14,300 nt of DNA from JAVHLK01 sp043806215. Lineage in GTDB: Bacteria > Desulfobacterota > Desulfomonilia > Desulfomonilales > Desulfomonilaceae. The first letter of the stretch is position 1; the number at the start of each line of letters is the position of its first letter. The notes beneath the pieces are model-generated. The model was given only the letters and a program-made list of their open reading frames with translations. It was not told where the DNA came from and ran no database searches. Where the stretch lies: the NCBI GenBank assembly GCA_043806215.1, contig JAZDHD010000055.1:1-14300 (forward strand). The letters run 5' to 3'. Positions 7,448 to 14,066 of this stretch are shown here, one piece after another. A program made the translations under genes and the position numbers.

Positions 7448-7987
7448 GTGAGCATGGCAACCAGACGAATCAACATACGCCTATTCGTAGAAGATGTCCA
7501 ATCCGGCGCAACGGATGCACAGTTGAAGGACAAGTACAAGCTCACAAGCGTCGGTCTTCGGAAGGCTTTCACCAAACTTGTCGATGCCGAGATTCTTGAA
7601 CCGTCGGACGTTCATGGGCGTCTGATTACCTATGAGAGCCCCATAGCGGTGGAAGGAGTCCGCCTTTTTTCCCGGAACTATCTGGCATTTCCCGTACCCG
7701 TCTATGAAGCGCAAAGCCTGCTCGTTCAGGGCCACATCGTGGACATCACGGAAAGGGGACTGCAGGTGTCCGGATTTCCCGCGCAACCGCAAGAGGTGAA
7801 AAACCTGCTCATCCGGGCAGACGAGTTTTACGACATTTACCCATTCGTATTTGAAGCACGATGCCTGTGGTTGCGAAGAGAAGATCCCGATGGTGAGAAA
7901 GTGGCCGGATTCGAGATCACGGATATATCGGAGCTGGGACTGGAACAGCTGCACAAGCTTATCAGCGTGCTGACGATCCGGGAGTGA
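7448..7987 (+). CDS. PilZ-like domain protein with N-terminal helical/HTH-like domain
   Basis: A 179-residue soluble protein. Residues about 1-55 (RRINIRLFVEDVQSGATDAQLKDKYKLTSVGLRKAFTKLVDAEIL, cited in part) look like a small helix-turn-helix-type module: sense ladder of acidic/hydrophobic helices ending in a predicted recognition helix. The C-terminal part carries a PilZ-like core, VDITERGLQVSGF, matching the D-[IS]-x-x-x-G-x-x-V pattern. The arginine-rich RxxxR motif that binds cyclic di-GMP in canonical PilZ proteins is not visible before it (the stretch reads PVPVYEAQSLLVQG), so ligand binding may be lost or altered. AAGGA at 7434-7438 sits 9 bases before GTG 7448; the ATG at 7454, in the same frame, is the alternative start. 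It lies 134 bp after the protease and ends 12 bp from the convergent gene. Confidence 0.72.
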   Translation: MSMATRRINIRLFVEDVQSGATDAQLKDKYKLTSVGLRKAFTKLVDAEILEPSDVHGRLITYESPIAVEGVRLFSRNYLAFPVPVYEAQSLLVQGHIVDITERGLQVSGFPAQPQEVKNLLIRADEFYDIYPFVFEARCLWLRREDPDGEKVAGFEITDISELGLEQLHKLISVLTIRE

Positions 7988-7999
7988 TCACGGATTCCT

Positions 8000-8941
8000 C
8001 TAGTCGTCATCCGGTTGTATTCCGATCTTGATCGTCACCATGTAATGGTCCGACAGGTCTTTTCTGAATTGCATGGGAGTCAACCAGTCCGGTCTGAAGA
8101 CCCGGACCTTGCGCCGGCTCAGTTCAGGCTGATTGACGGTTACGAATGCGCGGTCGAACGGCGCAGAACCCATAGCCATCGTCGGCTCGTCGCCGGCGTT
8201 CAGGTCTTTGAACCCTGCCTTGACGTATGTCTTGACCGCATCCTCCGTAGATTCCAGAACATTGGTGTCGCCGATGATCACGATGTCCGAATCGGAGAAA
8301 CGGTTCTTCACATCTTTCAGAGCTTCCGTCAACTGTTCGGCTTCTTCGGCCCTTTGCCTCTTGGCTGCTTCTTTTCCCGAGGAGTTGGATTTCATGTGAA
8401 CCGGAATGATTACGAAGTCGGTCTTGCCCTCACCGGCGGAAAATTTCATTGCGTGAGGCCACCGTTTCCAGTGGAAGGGCTTGTCCGGTTCTTGAGGAGG
8501 CACCTTCACCGCTATTCTGAACGGCTCGCCGACGGCCGTGACAATCTTGGCATTCCACATCAAGCCGGTGTGTTGTTCTCCGTCATCGGGTTTTCTCTTC
8601 GGAAAGAGCCTGTAGGTCCAGGACGCTCCGGTACCTTCGTTAAGCATCCCGATCACCGCATCGAGCGTCTCGTTGGTGGGATTGCCGGGTATCGCGCCGT
8701 CGCCGCAGATTTCCTCGAGGGCCAACAGCTGGACCTTGCTTGCTTTGACATAGCCGGCAATGTCTTCGGCCTTTTGCGGCACGTTCTTGCCGATCCAGCT
8801 TCGCTTCCAAGGCTTCCCCAACCACTGGATATTCCAGGCGCCGACGATGAGGTCACGGCAGAATACCTCGCCGTATCCACCCTCGGTCAGTAAGAGAATG
8901 GCGGATAGCGCCACAATCGGCAAACGGGCACCGGCTTTCAT
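8000..8941 (-). CDS. Exported endonuclease/exonuclease/phosphatase (EEP) family protein
   Basis: A 313-residue protein of the EEP fold (DNase I, exonuclease III and sphingomyelinase relatives), which hydrolyses phosphodiesters with a metal ion. The N-terminus MKAGARLPIVALSAILLLTEGGYG reads as a signal peptide (basic, then hydrophobic), suggesting export. The family motifs appear in order: WNIQWLG (Asn 37), ALEEICG (Glu 76/77), PVHMKSN (His 182), IIGDTN (Asp 225, Asn 227) and SDHY (Asp 298, His 299), so the active site looks intact. ATG 8941 was chosen because GGGGGA lies 7 bases upstream on this strand and a signal peptide follows directly; in-frame starts up to 9049 would bury the signal peptide. 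The gene is downstream of nifB on the same strand but separated by 206 bp with its own candidate promoter, so it is probably not part of the nif operon in function. Nucleic acid, lipid or other phosphodiester substrate cannot be decided. Confidence 0.85.
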   Translation of the reverse strand: MKAGARLPIVALSAILLLTEGGYGEVFCRDLIVGAWNIQWLGKPWKRSWIGKNVPQKAEDIAGYVKASKVQLLALEEICGDGAIPGNPTNETLDAVIGMLNEGTGASWTYRLFPKRKPDDGEQHTGLMWNAKIVTAVGEPFRIAVKVPPQEPDKPFHWKRWPHAMKFSAGEGKTDFVIIPVHMKSNSSGKEAAKRQRAEEAEQLTEALKDVKNRFSDSDIVIIGDTNVLESTEDAVKTYVKAGFKDLNAGDEPTMAMGSAPFDRAFVTVNQPELSRRKVRVFRPDWLTPMQFRKDLSDHYMVTIKIGIQPDDD

Positions 8942-9076
8942 TGTCTTGTCCCCCAAGCCGTTTTTCACAACGGACGCTTTCAATTCCTTCATGAAACACG
9001 TCCACAGGACGCACGCCATGCTGCGTGACATGGTGGGGCCGTGGACCACACTGCGCGACGGACGAGCCTTGGAGCC

Positions 9077-9105
9077 ATGCTATTGGAAAGCGACCGGCGT
9101 GTCAA
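9077..9105 (-). promoter_or_regulatory. Candidate sigma70 promoter for the EEP gene
   Basis: On the minus strand a perfect TTGACA (complement of 9100-9105) is followed after 17 bases by TAGCAT (complement of 9077-9082; four of six matches to TATAAT). Predicted transcription would start near 9070, about 130 bases ahead of the chosen ATG at 8941 and just downstream of the nifB stop. The weak -10 keeps this moderate. Confidence 0.45.
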
Positions 9106-9147
9106 CAAGCCCTGGAGTCATGTCCCCCGCATCCCCGAGTCGGTTCA

Positions 9148-10425
9148 TCAGCCGCATCCTTCTCCGGCCCCGCAACAACCGCCTTTGGTCACCCCATTGC
9201 GTCTGCCTTTGAGCGATGCAAGGTCTCCCCCACGGTAAACCGTTTCCAGGCCGTGACGGATAAAGCCGCTCATTTCAACGGGCACGATATCGTGCTGCAT
9301 GAGGAATTGCTTGGGCGTCCGGCCTATGGCGCTCACCAGGACGGCTCGGCAGTCCTTGAGCGTGGCCGCCAATTCAAGCCACCGGTCGTCCCCGTTTCCC
9401 CCCGACGGTGCGTCTCTTTCCTCGATGAGTTCAAAACCCGGGCCGGACTCGCCCCAGATTTGGAACTTGTATGCGTGTCCAAGATGCTGATTCACCAGTA
9501 CGCCCTCCAGCGTTGCAACGGCAACATAGGGCTTGTCGGGGTTACCCGGCACTGCGCCTTCGGCGTTGCGGGCAAGGCATCCCCGGAATTCCGCGGACCT
9601 GTCGGCCCCCAGTAATCCCACTGCATCGGCCCTGCATCGCGTACAGTGCATCATCTGAGGGATCAGGCCGCCGGCCTTTTTCTGGATCTCGGCCATGAGC
9701 TCGTGCGAAGGTTCGGGAATCTCCGAGAACGGACAATCCGCATTGGGATACATGGCCATACAGTTCTGAATATCCACGCCCAGTTCGGCCATCTTCCGGG
9801 CGACTTCCGGTACATGGCGGTCGTTGATGCCGGGCACGACAATGGTGTTGACCTTAACGATTATGCCTTTTTGTTTGAGAGCCTTTATCGCTGCAAGCTG
9901 CCGGTCGAGCAGGATCTCCGCGGCTTGTCTCTTTCGGTAAACCTTCTTGCCCAACCTCACCCAACTGTAGATTTGTGCCCCAATGTCGGGATCGACGGCA
10001 TTCACCGTTATCGTCACATGAGACACATCCAGTGCCGCAAGTTCATCCACGTACTCGAGAGCGTTCAGTCCATTGGTGGCCAAACAGAGGAGCAAATCCG
10101 GAAACCGTTTCCGTACCGCACCGAGGGTTTCCAATGTTCTCTCCGGCTCCGCGAAGGCATCGCCGGGACCCGCGATGCCGGCCACGGTAATCATGGGGGC
10201 CTTGGCCAGAATCTCTTCGAGGTAGCTCACCGCCTGAGCCGGAGACAGTACTGCGCTGGAGACTCCCGGCCTGCTCTCATTGACACAATCGTGCCGGCGG
10301 TCGCAATAGTTGCACCTGATGTTGCACTGAGGAGCCACCGGGAGATGAACTCGTCCGTATTTCCCTTTGACCTCACCATTAAAACACGGGTGATTTTGTA
10401 TGTTCAGTCGCTCGGTCATAGCCAT
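9148..10425 (-). CDS. nifB: Nitrogenase cofactor biosynthesis protein NifB (radical SAM)
   Basis: NifB uses radical SAM chemistry to fuse two [4Fe-4S] clusters into NifB-co, the 8Fe-9S-C precursor of FeMo-co. At 425 residues it has the usual two-domain bacterial size. The radical SAM motif CNIRCNYC (Cys 34, 38, 41) is followed by the NifB signature DRRHDCVNESRPGV, with the conserved early Cys in HPCF (Cys 14) and the later CTRC (261, 264). Residues about 297-395 form the C-terminal NifX/NafY-like cofactor-binding domain (VAVATLEGVLVNQHLGHA). The protein ends in a small Cys-rich tail, GGCCGAGEGCG. It starts 9 bases after the nifN stop, indicating co-transcription and probably coupled translation. 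AAGGA lies 3 bases before ATG 10425 and 9 before the in-frame ATG 10419, so the true start may be 10419. Confidence 0.97.
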   Translation of the reverse strand: MAMTERLNIQNHPCFNGEVKGKYGRVHLPVAPQCNIRCNYCDRRHDCVNESRPGVSSAVLSPAQAVSYLEEILAKAPMITVAGIAGPGDAFAEPERTLETLGAVRKRFPDLLLCLATNGLNALEYVDELAALDVSHVTITVNAVDPDIGAQIYSWVRLGKKVYRKRQAAEILLDRQLAAIKALKQKGIIVKVNTIVVPGINDRHVPEVARKMAELGVDIQNCMAMYPNADCPFSEIPEPSHELMAEIQKKAGGLIPQMMHCTRCRADAVGLLGADRSAEFRGCLARNAEGAVPGNPDKPYVAVATLEGVLVNQHLGHAYKFQIWGESGPGFELIEERDAPSGGNGDDRWLELAATLKDCRAVLVSAIGRTPKQFLMQHDIVPVEMSGFIRHGLETVYRGGDLASLKGRRNGVTKGGCCGAGEGCG

Positions 10426-10434
10426 TCATCCTTA

Positions 10435-11805
10435 TTAGTAGTAGGTGTAGCCGATTTCGGACTTTTCCTGTCTTGCCTCGATAACGGCATTACAAATTGT
10501 GTCAAGGAGGCTCTGAGCACCTCGGTAGCCAAGGTGAAGGATCCGTGGGCCTCCGAACCGGTCGTGAATGGGAAAGCCCACCCGGACCAGGGGGATCCCC
10601 CACCGTCGGGCCAAGTGGTATCCCTTGGAATGTCCAATGAGGATGTCGGGTTGCAGGCGCTCGGCAATCTCGGCTATTTCGTAGAAGTCCATGCCGTCCA
10701 TCACGATTGGGGGTTCCGGAAGCAACTCTGCCGTCACACGTTCCACGGCTTCTTTCAGCCGGCCGCTCTCACCGCCGGAAGCGCACAGAACCGGCCGAAT
10801 TCCTATCTCCGCAAGGAACGACGTGAGACCGACCACCAGATCCTCTTCCCCGTACACAACCGCCTTGGTTCCGAAAAGGTACTTGTGGCCGTCCACATAC
10901 GCGTCGATCAGGCGACCCCGTTCCATCTCGTGCTTCTCAGGGACGGGAGCCCCCGATACGCGGCTCAGGGTCTGGAAGAAGCGATCCGTCTCCCGCAGTC
11001 CTATGGGCATGCCGAGGCTGTGGCATGGGACGTTGTGATCGCTTTCCAGCAATCCTCCCGCGGTATTGGCCTTGTCGAGCGTACCGCCGAACTCCAGGGA
11101 GGCGGGAGCGCTTCCCATGGCACGGATCTCGGCAAGAGGAACGCCGCCGGATGCAAGCTTCTCGTACGTGTCGGTTGCGGCGGCATCCAGCGTGGTGGAG
11201 ATGTCCGGCACGATGGCGGCGGAAATCCCGAAGTCGCCCACAATCTCTTTGAGATACCGGATGTCCGCGGGAGAGACGAAACCCGGCAGGATGTTGATCC
11301 TGGAATGGGGCGGCCCGCTCTGCGACACCTGCTTCACCACGGCCCGTATCGCCTCGTGAAAACCCTCCATGTGGGTTCCGGAATAACTGGGCGTGGATAC
11401 GCTTACCAACTCGGGACTATCGTGCGACTCGAGCAGATCGCCGAACTCACGCCGGAACTCTTTGATGAACATGCCCGCGTCGTCGCCTATTGTTTCGGTG
11501 AGACACGTGGAAGCCACCCCAACCAGTCGGCATTCGTACTTGGTAATGACGTTCTTCAATCCGAGCTTCAGGTTCGGTCCGCCTCCGTAAACTGCCTGCT
11601 TCTCCCCCAGCGAGGATGAAGCGATGTCCATCGGCTCTCTGAAATGGCTGATGATATAGCGTCTCATATAGGTGGCACAGCCCTGTGACCCGTGGAGATA
11701 GGGTACTGCGCCTTCAATGCCCTTGAAGGCGAGGCACGCGCCCAACGGTTTGCACAGTTTGCAGGCATTGGTCGTGGACACGTATGATTTGGCATGTTTT
11801 CCCAT
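10435..11805 (-). CDS. nifN: Nitrogenase cofactor scaffold subunit NifN
   Basis: A 456-residue member of the nitrogenase component 1 family. NifN pairs with NifE in a heterotetramer on which NifB-co matures to FeMo-co. The N-terminus NACKLCKPLGA followed by GIEGAVPYLHGSQGCATYMRRY (cited in part) is the NifN/NifK-type opening; Cys 43 in GSQGC corresponds by position to the P-cluster-like cluster ligand of NifN. Further family blocks are STCLTETIGDD near 100, the substrate-binding-like middle with PVPEKHEMERGRLIDA, GHSKG near 391, and the C-terminus GYTYY. Its place between nifE and nifB supports NifN rather than NifK, and the length is that of NifN. ATG 11805 is preceded by AAAGGA at 6-base spacing; the frame is open 32 codons further up, but those codons lack family similarity. 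It lies 383 bp after nifE, an unusually long gap for an E-N pair. Confidence 0.93.
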   Translation of the reverse strand: MGKHAKSYVSTTNACKLCKPLGACLAFKGIEGAVPYLHGSQGCATYMRRYIISHFREPMDIASSSLGEKQAVYGGGPNLKLGLKNVITKYECRLVGVASTCLTETIGDDAGMFIKEFRREFGDLLESHDSPELVSVSTPSYSGTHMEGFHEAIRAVVKQVSQSGPPHSRINILPGFVSPADIRYLKEIVGDFGISAAIVPDISTTLDAAATDTYEKLASGGVPLAEIRAMGSAPASLEFGGTLDKANTAGGLLESDHNVPCHSLGMPIGLRETDRFFQTLSRVSGAPVPEKHEMERGRLIDAYVDGHKYLFGTKAVVYGEEDLVVGLTSFLAEIGIRPVLCASGGESGRLKEAVERVTAELLPEPPIVMDGMDFYEIAEIAERLQPDILIGHSKGYHLARRWGIPLVRVGFPIHDRFGGPRILHLGYRGAQSLLDTICNAVIEARQEKSEIGYTYY

Positions 11806-11925
11806 GGTATATCCTTTGCGTACGGGCAAGCGCCCAGGAGAATGCGTGACCTCATGTGAGAAACCCCGGTCGCAGGGCGGTCTGCATCCGCTGTCGTGCA
11901 AGCGGAATGCGAAACGACTGCCGGC

Positions 11926-11943
11926 CCCCGGCCTGCGCCGGGG
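11926..11943 (-). repeat. Hairpin with 6-bp stem and six-base loop
   Basis: CCCCGG (11926-11931) pairs with CCGGGG (11938-11943) around CCTGCG. The layout (GC-rich stem, six-base loop) is the same as the hairpins downstream, though the stem sequence differs. Confidence 0.5.
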
Positions 11944-11974
11944 AGACGTCGGACACAGCCCGCCCTACGAAACT

Positions 11975-12131
11975 GTCCCACAAAGATGACGGGCAGGGAC
12001 GCCCGTCCCACCGTGTAGGGGCGCACCTGCGTGTGCGCCCAGGGCGGTCCCACAAAGATGACGGGCAGAGACGCCCGTCCCATCCCGCGTCCCGCGGGAT
12101 AGGGGCGCACCTGCGTGTGCGCCCAGGGCGG
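11975..12131 (-). repeat. Two direct units of a hairpin repeat (about 72 and 84 bp)
   Basis: The 36-base segments 11975-12010 and 12047-12082 differ at one base, and the 32-base segments 12016-12047 and 12100-12131 are identical. Each unit has two hairpins: GACGGGC with GCCCGTC (7-bp stem) and GGGCGCAC with GTGCGCCC (8-bp stem), both with six-base loops. Unit 2 is longer because it contains an extra small hairpin, ATCCCGCG-TCC-CGCGGGAT (12082-12100). Confidence 0.85.
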
Positions 12132-12184
12132 ACACATAGGTCCGCCCCTACGAAGGCCGTAGCCCGGGCCTCCGTGCCCGGAAA
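12126..12184 (-). repeat. 59-bp inverted-repeat copy, right after nifE
   Basis: This block is the reverse complement of 13832-13890 with one mismatch in 59 (by eye). It contains GGGCGGAC/GTCCGCCC (8-bp stem, loop ACATAG) and CCGGGC/GCCCGG (6-bp stem, loop CTCCGT), joined by a CCCTACG boundary. With its partner it brackets nifE. Confidence 0.9.
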
Positions 12185-12188
12185 GCAC

Positions 12189-13604
12189 TTAGACTCCGCC
12201 CGCAGCGGTAAGTCGAGCGGGACCCGACATCGAATCTTCGGACCCTCGGGTCACGTTCCCTGTTCGCCTCGGCACGAAGCGCCAAACCGGGCTCATGACC
12301 GATGAATAGACCTCTTCGGCGAAATTGAGCATCCCTTGGAATCCGGCCAGCGCCGTCTTCCGCTCGTGGTTGTGATCGCAGAACCCGACGCCGAGTTTGT
12401 AGGCTATGGGCCGTTCCTTAACGCCGCCGACGAATATGTCCACGTGTCGTTCCTGGAGAAAGCTCGAGAGTTCCAGCGGATTCGTGTCGTCCACGATGAT
12501 GGTTCCTTCGTCGGTGATCTCGTACAGCTCCTGATAGTCTTCTTTTGTCCCCGTCTGGGATCCGACCAGCACAACATCCATATCCAGCAGCCGGAATGCC
12601 TTGATCAGTGAAAACGCCTTGAATGCGCCGCCCACGTAGACGGCCGCCTTCTTGCCGGCAAGCGCGGACCGGTACGTTTCCAACTTGGGGTACAGGAACT
12701 CCAGTTCCTCTTTGACGAGTGCACTCGTGCGGGACATGATCTCCGGATCAATGTTCTCGAAGAACCGTGCGACGCAGTAGAGAGATTCCGCCATGTCATC
12801 GACGCCGAAATATGAAACCCGAAGCGACGGAGTGCCGTACTCGGCTTGCATCATACGTGCAAGATCCATGGTGGAACCCGAGCACTGGACCACATTGAGC
12901 GCGGCTCCGTGAGCCCGGCCCAGATCGGCGACCCGGCCGTCGCCCGTAACGTTGGCCACTACTTCAATACCCATCCGCCGGTAGTATTCGCGGATGATCC
13001 ACAGTTCACCGGCAAGGTTGAAATCCCCCAGGATGTTTATGCTCAGGGGCGAGATTGCAGAGGTGTCTCCGGAACCCATCAATCTGAACATGGCCCGGCA
13101 TGCCGCGTGGTAGCCCGCCCTCTTGTTCCCTTTGAACCCTTCCGACTGGACGGGGATCACCGGTATGCCCTTTTCCCTTTCCACTCTCCGCGCGACCGCT
13201 TCCAGGTCGTCGCCGATAATGCCCACGATGCACGTGGAATAGACGAAAGCCGCTTTCGGGCTATGCCGGTCGATGAGCTCCGTCAGGGCATGGTAGAGTT
13301 TCTCCTCCCCGCCGAAGATCACGTCCCGTTCGCGGAGATCCGTTGAAAAGCTGAGCCGGTGAAGTTCGGGCCCGGAGGACAGCGCTCCGCGGATGTCCCA
13401 TGTATATGCGGCGCATCCTATGGGACCGTGCACAAGATGCAGCGCATCGGCTATGGGGTAGAGGACCACGCGGGATCCGCAGAACACGCATGCACGCTGG
13501 CTTACCGCACCGGCCAGGCTCTCCTTGTCGCACGTTAAGTCAAAGGGCGTCTCACCCTTCCGGTGGATCTGATTCCGACGTTCGTCAAATACTGTTACAG
13601 ACAT
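12189..13604 (-). CDS. nifE: Nitrogenase cofactor scaffold subunit NifE
   Basis: A 471-residue member of the nitrogenase component 1 family, partner of NifN in the FeMo-co assembly scaffold. Diagnostic blocks are RACVFCGSRVVLYPIADA (about 37-54), VHGPIGCAAYTWDIRG near 58-72, and YSTCIVGIIGDD near 122-132. Cys 39, Cys 64 and Cys 125 sit where NifE carries ligands of its P-cluster-like [4Fe-4S] cluster; Cys 241 in VVQCSGST corresponds to the Cys of the cofactor site. The late block GVGFCDHNHERKTALAGF (404-421) and the following NFAEEVYSSVMSPVW match the NifE/NifD C-terminal region. ATG 13604 is preceded on this strand by GAGGAG with 8-base spacing. The 3' end lies only four bases from an intergenic repeat, and the last 25 residues (from about 447) look unconserved, as if the reading frame has been extended into non-homologous sequence. 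Confidence 0.95.
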   Translation of the reverse strand: MSVTVFDERRNQIHRKGETPFDLTCDKESLAGAVSQRACVFCGSRVVLYPIADALHLVHGPIGCAAYTWDIRGALSSGPELHRLSFSTDLRERDVIFGGEEKLYHALTELIDRHSPKAAFVYSTCIVGIIGDDLEAVARRVEREKGIPVIPVQSEGFKGNKRAGYHAACRAMFRLMGSGDTSAISPLSINILGDFNLAGELWIIREYYRRMGIEVVANVTGDGRVADLGRAHGAALNVVQCSGSTMDLARMMQAEYGTPSLRVSYFGVDDMAESLYCVARFFENIDPEIMSRTSALVKEELEFLYPKLETYRSALAGKKAAVYVGGAFKAFSLIKAFRLLDMDVVLVGSQTGTKEDYQELYEITDEGTIIVDDTNPLELSSFLQERHVDIFVGGVKERPIAYKLGVGFCDHNHERKTALAGFQGMLNFAEEVYSSVMSPVWRFVPRRTGNVTRGSEDSMSGPARLTAAGGV

Positions 13605-13685
13605 CTTTAAGTCTCCTCATCTTGCAGCAAGTCGGAGGAAGCGGTATCGGTGTGCCGCCGTCAATCATGGCTTCGTAGGGTGCCG

Positions 13686-13766
13686 GTGAGCGCGCCCCCG
13701 GCGTGCGAACCGCACCGGTCGCGGTATCGAGAAAAGACCTCGAACGATGCGGTTCGCTTCGCTCAC
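13686..13766 (-). repeat. Long interrupted hairpin in the nifE leader
   Basis: GTGAGCG (13686-13692) and GCGAACCGCA (13705-13714) pair in order with TGCGGTTCGC (13748-13757) and CGCTCAC (13760-13766), giving 10-bp and 7-bp stems with an uneven internal loop. The terminal loop contains a nested TCGAG/CTCGA stem (13727-13731 with 13739-13743). It starts just after a CGTAGGG boundary, so it may be another member of the dispersed repeat family rather than a dedicated regulator. Confidence 0.55.
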
Positions 13767-13831
13767 CACATCACATGCCGAGACCAGCCGGCCGCGTTCG
13801 CTCAACTTCCCGGTAGGGCCGGCAAGAATGG

Positions 13832-13890
13832 TTTCCGGGCACGGAGGCCCGGGCTACGGCCTTCGTAAGGGCGGACCTATGTGTCCGCCC
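13832..13890 (+). repeat. 59-bp inverted-repeat copy, upstream of nifE
   Basis: The partner of 12126-12184 in opposite orientation with one mismatch. Same two hairpins: CCGGGC-ACGGAG-GCCCGG (13835-13852) and GGGCGGAC/GTCCGCCC (about 13869-13890), linked by CTTCGTAAGG, where the other copy reads TAGGGG in this sense. Confidence 0.9.
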
Positions 13891-13926
13891 CTACACGGTG
13901 GGACGGGCGTCCCTGCCCGTCATCTT
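13886..13926 (+). repeat. Copy of the GACGGGC hairpin module, inverted relative to 11983-12023
   Basis: The reverse complement of this segment matches 11983-12023 over about 41 bases, covering the GACGGGC/GCCCGTC hairpin and the adjoining CCGTGTAGGGGC. It therefore forms a second inverted pair across nifE, adjacent to the 59-bp pair. Confidence 0.8.
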
Positions 13927-13957
13927 CCGGATCTCATGCAGCTGCTCGCCTTACCCA

Positions 13958-13984
13958 TTTCCGGGCACGGAGGCCCGGGCTACG
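13958..13984 (+). repeat. Third copy of the CCGGGC hairpin module
   Basis: The 27 bases are identical to 13832-13858: TTT, then CCGGGC-ACGGAG-GCCCGG, then GCTACG. The CTTCGTAAGG junction and second hairpin of the longer block are missing, showing that modules occur singly as well as joined. Confidence 0.8.
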
Positions 13985-14006
13985 AAAGACAGAGACCAAG
14001 CCCGCA

Positions 14007-14066
14007 GTCTTCGTGGGACGGGCGTCCCTGCCCGTCGTCTTCGTGGGACGGGCGTCCCTGCCCGTC
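14007..14066 (+). repeat. Perfect 30-bp tandem duplication of the GACGGGC module
   Basis: 14007-14036 and 14037-14066 are identical, each reading GTCTTCGTG then GGACGGGCGTCCCTGCCCGTC. Each contains the GACGGGC/GCCCGTC stem with a six-base loop. The exact identity suggests a recent duplication. Confidence 0.9.

Larger units (their letters stand above)
11806..12188 (-). other. 383-bp nifE-nifN spacer filled with hairpin repeats
   Basis: No gene is supported. From the nifN side the first 100 bases are unremarkable apart from the nifN ribosome-binding site. Then follow a hairpin with CCCCGG/CCGGGG arms (11926-11943), a CCCTACG boundary at 11963-11969, two near-identical repeat units (from 11975 and 12047), and the 59-bp block 12126-12184. 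The block ends only four bases from the nifE stop. No T-run typical of a terminator follows any stem. Confidence 0.75.

Noticed and set aside
7980..8002. Bidirectional terminator between the convergent PilZ and EEP genes
   Set aside because: Only a 5-bp ATCCG/CGGAT stem and a GTGATCAC palindrome are present, without T-runs.
8015..8893. Plus-strand open frame opposite the EEP gene
   Set aside because: The minus-strand frame carries all EEP catalytic motifs in order; the opposite frame has none.
9646..11619. Long plus-strand open frame (657 codons) opposite nifB and nifN
   Set aside because: It is antisense to two clearly recognisable nif genes and its translation shows no family motifs; it is a shadow of GC-rich codon use.
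10435..13604. nifD/nifK instead of nifE/nifN
   Set aside because: The CVFCGSRVVLYPIADA opening and the order followed directly by nifB fit NifE and NifN; lengths (471, 456) and N-terminal motifs also fit the scaffold rather than the catalytic subunits.
11975..14066. CRISPR array
   Set aside because: Repeats are palindromic, irregularly spaced, occur in both orientations and have no unique spacers of constant length; no cas genes.
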